From Rothia dentocariosa ATCC 17931 (GTDB lineage Bacteria > Actinomycetota > Actinomycetes > Actinomycetales > Micrococcaceae), in contig NC_014643.1 of the NCBI RefSeq assembly GCF_000164695.2, positions 2,442,026 through 2,506,025 on the forward strand: DNA of 64,000 nt, given 5' to 3'. The notes under the pieces were generated by a model. The model had not been told where the DNA came from. It ran no database searches and saw only the letters and a list, made by a program, of their open reading frames with translations. This document shows, piece after piece, positions 53,376 through 62,605 of this stretch. A program made the translations under genes and the position numbers. How positions within the stretch are numbered: position 1 is the stretch's first letter; the number at the start of each line of letters is the position of its first letter.

Positions 53376-53420
53376 ATGAGGTGGTACAGGTTTTCCTCTC
53401 GAAAACTTGTACCACCTCAT
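53376..53420 (+). terminator. Terminator of the mscR operon
   Basis: A long stem (TGAGGTGGTACA / TGTACCACCTCA, plus GTTTT / AAAAC) begins 27 nt beyond the stop codon and is followed by TTATATT. It also faces the convergent transporter gene. Confidence 0.85.
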
Positions 53421-53454
53421 TATATTATTCACGAGGGTAAGCCCTACTGGCTGA

Positions 53455-54972
53455 TCAGTCATCTAATGGCGCCAGTTGTTCCTCGTAGCGGCGGCGCCAG
53501 AGATACCCGTAAAGATGCCCCATGCAGAAGTACAGGCAAGCGGCAACGATCGGAACGATAAAGGCGTTACGGTAGTAGGGGCCGCTTCCCAGGTACCCTC
53601 CCCAGGTAGCGCCAAAAGTAAGCCCTAGCGCCATAGCACCACTAATATAGAAGCTCATCTGGGTGTCGGGAGTGCGTACCAGCACATGCGCCAAAGCTAA
53701 TTTATGGCCGCCAACAACAATTCCTAACGCCACGCCGTAGATTGCTAGGCCTACCATCATCATTGATATTCGATCGACAGTAGGCAGTAAAAGTGCAGCC
53801 AGTGTGAGCACAACGCCGCTCGAAAGCCAACCGTGCCAAGGAACAATTTTATCTGCGCCTAAAAGCACCGGAAGCATAGTGATAACAGCTGTCCCCAAGC
53901 ATATTGTAATCATCAAAGGGTAGAGCGATAATGCATTGTGATTGAGAGCGAATCCCAGCAGAGCTGAACCGATAGATCCGATGCATCCGCTGATAACCAT
54001 GAGTCCCAAGATCAGAACCATACTTATAGAATCTGAGGGTGTCTCCTGTACATGCAGTTGTGCGGTTCCATCTGCTCGCGCCACGTCTGAATCTGAGGGG
54101 AGCGACTTTGGAGTTCTAGGAAGTACGTTGGGGATAAGAACGACAACAAATATTAACAAACCAGCCAATAAAATAGCCGCCCAGAACCCAGCGTTAATAC
54201 CCATAAGGCTGTTCAGAAGCACCAAGACAAATGCAGCCAGAGGATATAGCGCCAGCTTTTCGACGTTCGTCCATGCAACCATGGCAAAAAGCCACTCAGG
54301 ATCAGAAGTTTTTGTGGGATTATACCGAGCTTCATGCACAATCACAGGCCATGGCGGAAGGGTGTAGCCCGCCAGCATACATGCCGCCGCATACTCAAAA
54401 GTCGTGACTGAGACTGCGGCCTCCGTAGCCAGCATATTTGACAGATGCATGAGGTACAGTACCGCAGGAATATGCAGAACCGCACTGCCTCCTAATACGA
54501 GTCTAAGACCGCAATAACGCTCCAAAATCGGGGTTGTCGATATCTTGAGGGTATAGGCAAAGGCAAGAGCCCCTACAGCATAGCCGCCATCATGCACTGT
54601 ATGCAGATTTCGTGCAATTACTAGAAAAAGGGTCATACCGATCAGGGCAACAGGCATGTGCATCATAACGTCAAATGCGCTGTAAAGAAATCCTTCTTCG
54701 CGCCGTGTGCGGATAAGGTATCTTAGGCGAATCCTCAACATTCCCAGAAAGCTGCGACCGTGAGCACGGGTCGCTTCTCGCAGATCGTATTCTTCGTGAG
54801 GAACCACAATATTTGTCTGAAGCCCAGAGCTCCAGCGGGGTACCCCGGTCCCTAAAGAGCTATGCCGCTGTTGCGAGGGCTTGTTAGTAATGCGCGTACC
54901 AGACGCACCAGAACCTAACGGTGTAGGTGAGGTTCTCTCACCGCCGTCTCTTCCGGATGTGGTGGGGCGCAT
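53455..54972 (-). CDS. MFS-like integral membrane transporter, unknown substrate
   Basis: A 505-aa polytopic membrane protein. The start is ATG 54972, which has AAGGAG 6 nt upstream; the frame extends to 55059. The first ~95 residues are Arg/Ser/Thr/Gly-rich and cytoplasmic. About twelve hydrophobic segments follow from ALIGMTLFLVIARNL through PIVAACLYFCMGHLYGYLW, with a charged central loop (RTPKSLPSDSDVARADGTAQ). The pattern is that of a major facilitator permease with weak conserved motifs. It lies 89 nt downstream of sbcC on the same strand, but its own ribosome site and different function argue against a joint role. Confidence 0.75.
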   Translation of the reverse strand: MRPTTSGRDGGERTSPTPLGSGASGTRITNKPSQQRHSSLGTGVPRWSSGLQTNIVVPHEEYDLREATRAHGRSFLGMLRIRLRYLIRTRREEGFLYSAFDVMMHMPVALIGMTLFLVIARNLHTVHDGGYAVGALAFAYTLKISTTPILERYCGLRLVLGGSAVLHIPAVLYLMHLSNMLATEAAVSVTTFEYAAACMLAGYTLPPWPVIVHEARYNPTKTSDPEWLFAMVAWTNVEKLALYPLAAFVLVLLNSLMGINAGFWAAILLAGLLIFVVVLIPNVLPRTPKSLPSDSDVARADGTAQLHVQETPSDSISMVLILGLMVISGCIGSIGSALLGFALNHNALSLYPLMITICLGTAVITMLPVLLGADKIVPWHGWLSSGVVLTLAALLLPTVDRISMMMVGLAIYGVALGIVVGGHKLALAHVLVRTPDTQMSFYISGAMALGLTFGATWGGYLGSGPYYRNAFIVPIVAACLYFCMGHLYGYLWRRRYEEQLAPLDD

Positions 54973-55061
54973 CCTGTTCTCCTTGGGGGTGTTTGAGGCC
55001 GGTCTTCTCAACCGTCTAAGTGATATCTCTTTGGATAGTTTACCCCCGCATTCGTCCAAAC

Positions 55062-58000
55062 CTAAACGTTAACTCGAAGAGTCGAGCCATTTTGTCGCTT
55101 TTCTATACTGACTTGGGCAGAAATACGCTCTTTCATATCTTCAACGTGTGATATAAGTCCAATAACACGACCGTTCTCTCGAATATTCTCCAGTGTTTCC
55201 ATTACAAGCTCCAGAGTCTGCGCATCGAGAGTTCCAAAACCTTCATCAATGAAAAGTGTTTCAATCTCTATACCGCCGTTACGTGCTTGAACAACTTCGG
55301 CAAGACCCAAGGCTAATGAAAGCGATGCGAGGAAAGACTCGCCGCCGGAAAGAGAATTCACCTCACGCTGGTCGTTATTCCAGTTATCCTCAACGCTAAT
55401 ACTCAGACCGCCGCCAATACGCGCTCGTTTCTCTCGTTTGTCGCTGAGTACCAAACGGTAACGATTATCGCTCATACGCTGCAGATGCTCAGAAGCCACT
55501 TGCAAGACTTGCTCAAATTCACCGCCGAGCACATAGCTCACAAGATCTATCTGATGGTTTTTATCAGGATTGTCACCCCGAGCGATGCTCGCTAGCCCGG
55601 CGTAAAGATTGGCCTGTTCCACGGCATGGGCTGATTCCCCTTGCTGTTCTTGGTAGTCCTGAAGCAGAGATTCTAAAGTTTCAATACCATTTGTACGAAT
55701 ACCCTCGCGTGTCATCAAAGTTTCATACTGTTGCTCAACATTATCGCGTTCTTGACGTATGCGGGTAAGTTCTTCTTGGGAAGGAGCCTTCTGTCCATGC
55801 TCAATAAGCGTGGCAACGGTACGCATGGCTGGTCGGTCAAGAGAGGCTTGAAGAGTGGCATGTTCTTCTCGATAAGCCGAAATAGCCTGCTCAAGATGCT
55901 GTTGCTGTACCTCTGTGAGAACCGCCTGCTGAACCGCCTCGAAAGTCTCGAAAACCGACCGTTCCAGACTTTGCTGTGCCTGATGTGCGCTCTCTGCTGC
56001 GCTAATTGTGGCATCGTCAAGACGACGGCTTGCATCAACAGCACGATGCGCCTGCTCCACGTAGCTTTCAAGCATGCGTACCCGGTCGGCAAAACTTATG
56101 GTAGCCACCACCTGACAAAGTTTTTTCTCAAGCTTTTTCAGGGTTTGCTGCTCACTCGCCTGCTGAGTCTGCAGTTGGGTTAAAGATGTACGCGCCTGGG
56201 TCTGCTCTTCCGAAATTTTCTGAAGTTCAAGCGTCTCTTTTTCCTGTTGATGCTGCGCTTCACGCTTGTGTTTTAAGGCTTCTTGAGCCTGGTTATAGAT
56301 ATTTTGTACTTCTGTCACCTGACGCTGTGCTTCTTGAGAATCAGGTATGTGAAACTCCTTGAGCTGATCCATAACGGCCTGGGTTTGCGCCACGGAAGTA
56401 GCTGCTACCGATGCTTTCTGCTGCTCCCGGTGGGCACGTTCCTCGGCGGCATCAATCTCAGATTGTTCCACTAAGGTAATGCCGTTGACGCTGGGCTGGG
56501 CCGGTTGCGGATGCTCCCGAGAGCCGCACACCATGCAGGGCTGTCCTTCGTCCAGCTCCTCTGCAAGTGTGAAGGCGACCTGTTCTAAGCGCCGTTTTTG
56601 AAGCCTCGTGTACTCTTCCGATGCGGTGATAGATACCCGCTGAATTAGCTCATACGCCTGCACGGCCTGGTCGTGAGCAGCTTGCGCCTGCTCTAATTTT
56701 TCTGCTTGGGCAGCGACTTCTTGCTGGGTCTTTTTCGCAGTTTCTAGGGCAAGTTGGGCCCGAGCGTAGTTCTGTTCAACATCGTGCAGGGAGCTTAGCC
56801 GCTTGCTAATATCACTGAGTTTTTGCTGGCTCTGGAGCTCGCGTTTCGCAATTCCATCCACCGTCCGTTGCGCTTTCTCGGAGTCCCGCTTGAGCGCTGT
56901 AAGGGCTGCTTTTGTCTCTTCTAAAGCTTGTTCATCGTGCTGGTATACCCGAAGCTGCGCCATCACGCTTGGAGCTTGATTGAGAACCCGTTGAAGATCC
57001 TGCGCCGTGTCTATCCGGTACAGTGAAGCCTCAAGGTGCTCGGTGCAGTCCCCTAGGGCTTCTAGAGCTTGTGAGGCGCTGCTCCGAGCCATGTTCAGCG
57101 TATCCTGTGCGTGCTCGGCGGCGTGCATCCGGCGTTCCTCATCACGACGAGAACGTTCCAGTTCAGCCTCCACAGGGGCTGCTGCCCGAGAGTTACTGAG
57201 CGTTCGGCACTGTTTCTTATGTTCCTCTTCCTGGGATTCGTGTCGCGCCCATGCCGACTGCAGTTTCTCATATTCCGCCCAATCCTGTATTCGCTGGGCT
57301 ATGTCCTGCTGTTGCGCGGCAAGTTTTTCACGTTTATGTTTGAGGTCGGTCAGGGCGTGCTCATCCTGCTGTTCTTGCTGGCGTACAGCGTGAAGATGCT
57401 CCGTGAACCACCCCTCGAAATCATGCCGTGCAGTCTCAAGATCGGTCGCTAGGCCAAGTTTGGTATGTGCTTCAGAAACTTCACGCTCCTGCGCATCAAC
57501 GATATTTTTGTTGTCGTCAAGGTCTGTGCCGCTGCGCGAAAGTCGTTCACATAGTTTTGTGTACGTCGTGACGGTCTGCTCAAGAGTCCTGTCTAAAGCA
57601 TGTTTAATATCCTGTACAGCACGCTCACTAATCTGTTCTTTCTCTCGAAGCCTATTCATTACCTGTTCATAGGTATCAACCGGAAAAAGCTGTTTAAGCA
57701 ACGGAATTCGGTCTTTACTGCGAGCCTTAAGAAAATCTGCGAACTGCCCCTGCGGTAAGAGCATAACCTTCAAGAATTGTTCTCGGTTGAGTCCTATAAG
57801 TTTTGTCAGGTAGTCCGCCGAGTCTGCCATGCCCTCCGCTGCTTTACGCCAGGATTGTTCATCCTGCGGGTCTCTGCCCGGGATAAGTTCAGAAACTAAT
57901 GCCTGCGGATTTTCGAGGGTGGGTGTTCCTTTATTTTTCCCGCGTGTGATGAGCCGACGGTACGCTGGGGTTCGGTCGATCCTTAGACGACGATTCTGTA

Positions 58001-58253
58001 TGCTCAACTCCAGAAAAATATGGGGTTTTATTTTTCCAGGGGGCACATGGGTAGAGCACAAAGAACCTGTATCTCGCCCTGAAGAGGGCATTCCGTACAG
58101 TGCATAACAGATAGCGTCGAGTACGGTCGTTTTTCCCGACCCGGTGGGACCATTAAGAAGAAAAATACCGGCTTCGTTGAGGGCATCAAAGTCTATGACC
58201 TCTCGCTTGGGGTAGGCCATGAATGCTTCAAATTCTAGGCGATGAAAAATCAT
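55062..58253 (-). CDS. sbcC: Exonuclease subunit SbcC (SMC-like ATPase)
   Basis: A 1063-aa SMC/Rad50-like ATPase that, with SbcD, cleaves hairpins and DNA ends during repair. Walker A is GPTGSGKTT (35-43). Two very long coiled-coil regions rich in Gln, Glu and Ala flank the zinc-hook CxxC (QPCMVCGSREHP, near residue 575), through which dimers join. The C-terminal head carries the signature NSLSGGESFLASLSLALGLA (near 968) and Walker B TLFIDEGFGTLD (near 1004). The start ATG overlaps the sbcD stop by 4 nt. Coiled-coil composition is unusually Gln/Ala-rich, but length and motifs are intact. Confidence 0.95.
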   Translation of the reverse strand: MIFHRLEFEAFMAYPKREVIDFDALNEAGIFLLNGPTGSGKTTVLDAICYALYGMPSSGRDTGSLCSTHVPPGKIKPHIFLELSIQNRRLRIDRTPAYRRLITRGKNKGTPTLENPQALVSELIPGRDPQDEQSWRKAAEGMADSADYLTKLIGLNREQFLKVMLLPQGQFADFLKARSKDRIPLLKQLFPVDTYEQVMNRLREKEQISERAVQDIKHALDRTLEQTVTTYTKLCERLSRSGTDLDDNKNIVDAQEREVSEAHTKLGLATDLETARHDFEGWFTEHLHAVRQQEQQDEHALTDLKHKREKLAAQQQDIAQRIQDWAEYEKLQSAWARHESQEEEHKKQCRTLSNSRAAAPVEAELERSRRDEERRMHAAEHAQDTLNMARSSASQALEALGDCTEHLEASLYRIDTAQDLQRVLNQAPSVMAQLRVYQHDEQALEETKAALTALKRDSEKAQRTVDGIAKRELQSQQKLSDISKRLSSLHDVEQNYARAQLALETAKKTQQEVAAQAEKLEQAQAAHDQAVQAYELIQRVSITASEEYTRLQKRRLEQVAFTLAEELDEGQPCMVCGSREHPQPAQPSVNGITLVEQSEIDAAEERAHREQQKASVAATSVAQTQAVMDQLKEFHIPDSQEAQRQVTEVQNIYNQAQEALKHKREAQHQQEKETLELQKISEEQTQARTSLTQLQTQQASEQQTLKKLEKKLCQVVATISFADRVRMLESYVEQAHRAVDASRRLDDATISAAESAHQAQQSLERSVFETFEAVQQAVLTEVQQQHLEQAISAYREEHATLQASLDRPAMRTVATLIEHGQKAPSQEELTRIRQERDNVEQQYETLMTREGIRTNGIETLESLLQDYQEQQGESAHAVEQANLYAGLASIARGDNPDKNHQIDLVSYVLGGEFEQVLQVASEHLQRMSDNRYRLVLSDKREKRARIGGGLSISVEDNWNNDQREVNSLSGGESFLASLSLALGLAEVVQARNGGIEIETLFIDEGFGTLDAQTLELVMETLENIRENGRVIGLISHVEDMKERISAQVSIEKRQNGSTLRVNV

Positions 58254-59437
58254 GCTGACCTCCCGCTGCTGATAACCTCATCAACAATATGTTCAAGGGC
58301 TCGGGTTTCTGCCGCCTCCATCGGATGCGCCCGCACAGTAGCGTAGAATTCCTCGCACACATGCGCCGGGTTAGTGGTTTCGGTGATGCGCGGGCGAGTG
58401 TTTGCGCGCGGTTGTTGATGCAGAGGCTCAAAAACGAACGAGGCAATATTCTCATATCGTTTACGGAGCTCGTCGAGAGTACCTACCGGCTGCTTATCAT
58501 CGCGCAGGATAATACGGCAAAAATACTCGGTTTCGTAGGGCGAGAATTCGTCGCTTTCCATCAGTTCATCGAAAGTTCCCGTCAGGGTCTTGAGGGGCAG
58601 CCGAGTGCGCCATTCATGGGATTCGACCTGCAGTTCCATGCCCCCGTCGCGTGCTGTGAGGTTCAGTAAATAGGCTCCGTTCTTATTAGCTTCTTCGCTG
58701 AAGGAAAAAGGTAGCGGCGAGCCGCTGTATCGTACACGATCCGTCACCGGGTAGCGGCGGTGAATATGTCCTAATGCCATGTAATCGAATCCCTCGAAGA
58801 GCGCAGCTGGCACCCAGTCCACGCCGCCTACGCTGATATTTCGTTCCGAAGAAGAACGCACAGATTCATTGAAGTCACCGTGCTCACTCACGGTGGCATG
58901 GGCCATGACAATGGTGAAATCTGCGGGGTTCTCCCCTGCGTTCCGTTTCTCATTGTCTTCTCGAATTCGTGTGCAGACCTCTCCCAGCACGGCTGCATGG
59001 GTGGGCTCAACATCAAGCTGACGCCCATAATAACGTGGGTTTAGGTAAGGCACGGCATAAATACGCACTCGTATATCGTCCCGGGTGAGCTCTACCGGTT
59101 CAAATGTTTCCTTCAAAGTCGTCACAGGGTATATACCCTGCCGCGCTAAAGTACCTGCCCCATACCCTAACCTACGAGCGGAATCATGATTTCCCGCGCT
59201 CAGAACTACCTGAATTCCCGCGAGCGCCAGACGGTCTAAAGTCTTGCCAAGAAGCTCGGTGGTTTCGGCACTGGGGTGGGCGCTATCGTACACGTCTCCG
59301 CTAATAAGGAGCACATCAATCTTTTCGGCAGTCGCATAGTCGATAAGTTCATCGATGAACCGTTGATGCCATTCGTGCAGGCTGTGCCGGTGGAAGGTAC
59401 GCCCTAAATGCCAGTCGGAGGTGTGCAGAATCTTCAT
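58250..59437 (-). CDS. sbcD: Exonuclease subunit SbcD (Mre11-like nuclease)
   Basis: A 395-aa calcineurin-like phosphoesterase, the nuclease partner of SbcC. Metal-binding motifs are all present: KILHTSDWHLGRTFHRH (D-H pair), LLISGDVYDSAHPS, SAGNHDSARRLG, MAHATVSEHG and ALGHIHRRYP. The start at 59437 gives the canonical MKILHTSDWHLG N-terminus but has no clear ribosome site, so it may be leaderless; an ATG at 59473 adds twelve residues. It overlaps sbcC by 4 nt, so the two subunits are made together. It is divergent from the ADP-ribosylglycohydrolase gene. Confidence 0.94.
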   Translation of the reverse strand: MKILHTSDWHLGRTFHRHSLHEWHQRFIDELIDYATAEKIDVLLISGDVYDSAHPSAETTELLGKTLDRLALAGIQVVLSAGNHDSARRLGYGAGTLARQGIYPVTTLKETFEPVELTRDDIRVRIYAVPYLNPRYYGRQLDVEPTHAAVLGEVCTRIREDNEKRNAGENPADFTIVMAHATVSEHGDFNESVRSSSERNISVGGVDWVPAALFEGFDYMALGHIHRRYPVTDRVRYSGSPLPFSFSEEANKNGAYLLNLTARDGGMELQVESHEWRTRLPLKTLTGTFDELMESDEFSPYETEYFCRIILRDDKQPVGTLDELRKRYENIASFVFEPLHQQPRANTRPRITETTNPAHVCEEFYATVRAHPMEAAETRALEHIVDEVISSGRSA

Positions 59438-59517
59438 AGTTTTTAGTATTACATTGGGTGCTGGAACATGCACCCTGATTTCATCATGTACGTAACTTAC
59501 GCCCGTGCTTTGGCGTT

Positions 59518-60675
59518 ATGGGGTATGGGATAATGTGCGTTATGGGTGATTTTACTCGGGTGCCTCATATTTCTTCTCCAATGTATGCCGAACGCCTTCG
59601 GTCTGCCCTGATTGCGGGTACACTAGGCGATGCGCTCGGGTATCCTTTAGAGCTTCTGAGCGCCGCCGAGATCGCGGAACGCCCGCAGAACATCGTAACG
59701 GAAAATGCCCCATTGGTCTTTAGCGATGACACCCAGCTGACCTGCTATACCGTTGATGCCCTGACCGAGGTTTTGGAGTGGAACAATCAAGGGGCAGCTG
59801 CCGATGAAGCGGCATGTCTGTGGCTCGCCTATCTGCGCTGGTACCGAGGTATGGGTTTCGTTTTACCCGAGAACGCTCCTTATGCTCTGCCTCGTACCAT
59901 CGATCATGGTACGTATATGACCCGAAAGGAAGGTCCAGGGAAAGCAACTCTGCGTGCTTTAGCAAGCGGAGAGATGCAGACCGCTACGCAGAACATTAAT
60001 CCTGAGGGGCTAGGTTCTGGTGCTCTTGTACGGTCGGTTGCCTTCGGGTTTTTACCGGTGGAGCAGGAACGTACAGTTGTATCGTTGGCGGTACGTGGCG
60101 CGGCGCTCACACATGGGCATCCGGAGGCGCTAGTTTCTGCAGCAGCATATGCTCTGCTGGTTCGTGATGTTCTGGGTCGGGTAACTTCGGACCAACCTTC
60201 ACGATCTTCAGACATACTCGCCGCATCAGTAAAGACAATTATCGAGTGGTGCGGCACGGTAAATGCGGATAGTGTGTTTCCCGGTGACGGTTCGCAGACC
60301 CGCTATGTTCTAGAGCAGGCGCTTCGTCTCGGGAGCGGAGAACATCCTGTAGAGCCCTCTGCGGAGACAGTAGCACAAGAGTTCGGTACCGATTGGATGG
60401 CTACGACGGTGTTGGGGATCGCCGTGTGGGTGGCGCTCTACGCGGAATCGCGCGCCCGCGTCTCCTCCGGTCTAGCCCGTCATATTTTGCTCGATGCTTA
60501 CACGCAGGCCATATCGGTAGATTCCGATTCGGATTCCATCGGGTCTATGATGGGTTCTCTCATGGCGCTTTGTTTTCAGCTTGGCAACTTGGTGGAGCCG
60601 CAGATAAAACGTGTTCGGGGTCTTGATGAAGTGCAGGCCGTTGCTGAGCGGTTTCTTGCTCAACTTGGACTATAG
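59518..60675 (+). CDS. ADP-ribosylglycohydrolase family protein (DraG-like)
   Basis: A protein of up to 385 aa with an ADP-ribosylglycohydrolase core. The family signatures are IAGTLGDALGYPLEL near the start, SDDTQLTCYTVDAL (metal-ligand Asp-Asp-Thr), LTHGHPEALVSAAAYALLV and the C-terminal SDSDSIGSMMGSLMALCF, where the second Asp pair binds Mg or Mn. Such enzymes remove ADP-ribose from arginine, DNA or RNA, or cleave related metabolites. Four in-frame ATGs lie within the first nine codons and none has a strong ribosome site; 59518 or 59542 are both possible. It is divergent from sbcCD and convergent with the DUF1963 cluster. Confidence 0.88.
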   Translation: MGYGIMCVMGDFTRVPHISSPMYAERLRSALIAGTLGDALGYPLELLSAAEIAERPQNIVTENAPLVFSDDTQLTCYTVDALTEVLEWNNQGAAADEAACLWLAYLRWYRGMGFVLPENAPYALPRTIDHGTYMTRKEGPGKATLRALASGEMQTATQNINPEGLGSGALVRSVAFGFLPVEQERTVVSLAVRGAALTHGHPEALVSAAAYALLVRDVLGRVTSDQPSRSSDILAASVKTIIEWCGTVNADSVFPGDGSQTRYVLEQALRLGSGEHPVEPSAETVAQEFGTDWMATTVLGIAVWVALYAESRARVSSGLARHILLDAYTQAISVDSDSDSIGSMMGSLMALCFQLGNLVEPQIKRVRGLDEVQAVAERFLAQLGL

Positions 60676-60709
60676 ACTATATTTCACGCAAACAATCGGT
60701 GCGAAGCAG

Positions 60710-61594
60710 CTAGCCACAGGACCATTCAAAAAGGACTTTCGAGAAGTCTCGGTTATTCAGCTGTTCCGGAGTTATCAGCCAGTTTGCTGTGCCCTGATCT
60801 CCCCAAACAGTAACAAATTTTTCAGCATCCTCAGAGAACATGGTGAGCAGGTTGATTGTGTAGTTATCGAACCCATCATGCTCTTGACGCGGGTCTTGCT
60901 GGGTAAACTCTGGGTGTCCGCCAAGTTTGTGGTAACTTCCCTGATCTATGTCGCGGTAAAACGTCACGCTCGTGCGTTCCTCATCTGTGGGCGCGTATGC
61001 ATCAATACCCGCGAAATCGCCGATAGGCTGCTGGGGGTATAGTTCATTCCACAACTCTACAAACCGGCTCTGGTAGACCCACCAATTCTGTGGAGTTATT
61101 CCTTCTGAGGCTTCTTCAAAGCTGAGTCCGATTTCCCATCCCTGATCCATGTGTACTGGCCAGGCCATAAATTCCACCTCGGTTTGTTTCTCTTGATCTG
61201 GCATAACAAGAGTGTGGGTACATGGGTTTGTTTCCTCAAGATTAGGATAATAGATCACGCGAGTATTGACCTGCGACACCGGGTTCTTCAGATCGACGCC
61301 CAGTCCCAAATCATCATACGGATCCAGCCAGAACTGAAGCATCCCAGTCTGCGGATAGACCGTGTTCTGCAGCAGGTCGGCACAGTTAATCTGCGCGACC
61401 ATACCCAGCGGCCTACCGTTCTGGTTAGTGGGGGCCTGAGCCCCGGCGGGCAGGTACGGCACTCCCCCAAATTTAGAGGCGGTCACCGGCACAGTTCCCT
61501 GAGCTGCGCGAGGAATGACGCGCACAGTGGGTTTGCAATCCTGCTGGCTCAGCAGATAATTAAGGTGTTTGACCCGCTCAAAAATAGTGCTCAT
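60710..61594 (-). CDS. DUF1963 (YwqG-like) family protein, copy 4
   Basis: A 294-aa cytoplasmic protein, the last of three tandem DUF1963 genes. It has the full shared signature: VPVTASKFGGVPYLPAG, GMVAQINCADLLQNTVYPQTG, LQFWLDP, TRVIYYPNLEETNP, KLGGHPEFTQQDPR and the C-terminal YTINLLT...VWGDQGTANWLITPEQL and DFSKVLFEWSC. It follows copy 3 after 12 nt, so they are cotranscribed. The ribosome site before the ATG is weak. The central ~60 residues are the least conserved among the copies. Function unknown, as for the rest of the family; no signal or helix is present. Confidence 0.85.
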   Translation of the reverse strand: MSTIFERVKHLNYLLSQQDCKPTVRVIPRAAQGTVPVTASKFGGVPYLPAGAQAPTNQNGRPLGMVAQINCADLLQNTVYPQTGMLQFWLDPYDDLGLGVDLKNPVSQVNTRVIYYPNLEETNPCTHTLVMPDQEKQTEVEFMAWPVHMDQGWEIGLSFEEASEGITPQNWWVYQSRFVELWNELYPQQPIGDFAGIDAYAPTDEERTSVTFYRDIDQGSYHKLGGHPEFTQQDPRQEHDGFDNYTINLLTMFSEDAEKFVTVWGDQGTANWLITPEQLNNRDFSKVLFEWSCG

Positions 61595-61606
61595 GGTGTA
61601 TTTTCT

Positions 61607-62461
61607 TTAGCAGCTATCCCACGAATAAAAGACCTTAGAGAAATCTAAATTCCTCAGCTGCTCTGGGGTAATCAGCCAGTTTGCCGCTCCGGCATCGCCC
61701 CACATGATGGTTATGGTGTCACCTTCATACGCAGAGACAAGAGTGAGCAGATTAATCGTGTAGTCTTTCCATTCTTCCTTGTCATCTCGGGGGTCCCAGT
61801 CGATATACTCGGGAACACCGCCCAGCTGGTGGTGGTCAAGATCTTCGTAAAAGGTGCTCGCAAGGCCATCGCCTTCAAGCCCTGCAAGCTCATCAAGATC
61901 CCAAGGACTTTCAATCTGCTCCTGCGGGTAACGTTCATTCCACAACCGCGTAAATAACTGCCCGGTACTGTATTGTTTAAGTTTTAGCCCGGGCTCTAGA
62001 TTTTCAGGCTCAAAACTCAGGGCGTATTCTCCGCCCAAAAGAGGCCATATAAAGCCATTATCCTCGGTAATGACTAGTTTATGAGCCTTCCTGTTCGCTT
62101 TTCCTAGCTCAGGATAGTAAATCACGCGATCATATCGTGATGAGGTGTAATCTTCCGTATCGGTCTCGGTCGGGCTAATCCAGAACTGCAGCAGCCCCTC
62201 CGCCGGGTAAATACTATTCGGTGGCAGATCGGCGCAGTTAATCTGCGCAATCATGTGCAAAGGTTCACCGTTAACGTCTACGGGACCGTCCTGGCCCTTG
62301 GGCAGGTACGGCACTCCCCCGATTTTGGAGGCGGTGACCGGCAATGTCTTGTACTTAGCGAATTGTGTATTGATACGCATTGCAGGAACTTGATGTCCCA
62401 CATTCATCTCAGCCAGTAAAGCGCGAGCCCGTTCTAGTATCTCTGCCTGTTTATTCGTCAC
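61607..62461 (-). CDS. DUF1963 (YwqG-like) family protein, copy 3
   Basis: A 284-aa protein started at GTG 62461, which has a GAGGAG site 6 nt upstream; the frame extends to 62521 without one. Shared blocks are LPVTASKIGGVPYLPKG, HMIAQINCADLPPNSIYPAEG, LQFWISPTE, RVIYYPELGKAN, LGGVPEYIDWDPRDD and YTINLLT...WGDAGAANWLITPEQLRN. It follows copy 2 after 145 nt and precedes copy 4 by 12 nt. It is paralogous to, but clearly diverged from, both neighbours, so the duplications are not recent. Confidence 0.85.
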   Translation of the reverse strand: MTNKQAEILERARALLAEMNVGHQVPAMRINTQFAKYKTLPVTASKIGGVPYLPKGQDGPVDVNGEPLHMIAQINCADLPPNSIYPAEGLLQFWISPTETDTEDYTSSRYDRVIYYPELGKANRKAHKLVITEDNGFIWPLLGGEYALSFEPENLEPGLKLKQYSTGQLFTRLWNERYPQEQIESPWDLDELAGLEGDGLASTFYEDLDHHQLGGVPEYIDWDPRDDKEEWKDYTINLLTLVSAYEGDTITIMWGDAGAANWLITPEQLRNLDFSKVFYSWDSC

Positions 62462-62605
62462 GCGTTCTCCTCGTTGGGTTGGGTGCCCAGTATTATATAA
62501 AGATGACTCACACCTTAGCATGAAGCATTATCTTTACACCCGGTCGGAGAAGATACACGCCGGAGAATTTTGTGTGTACAGCCAGCTGGTCCTAAGTATT
62601 GGACC

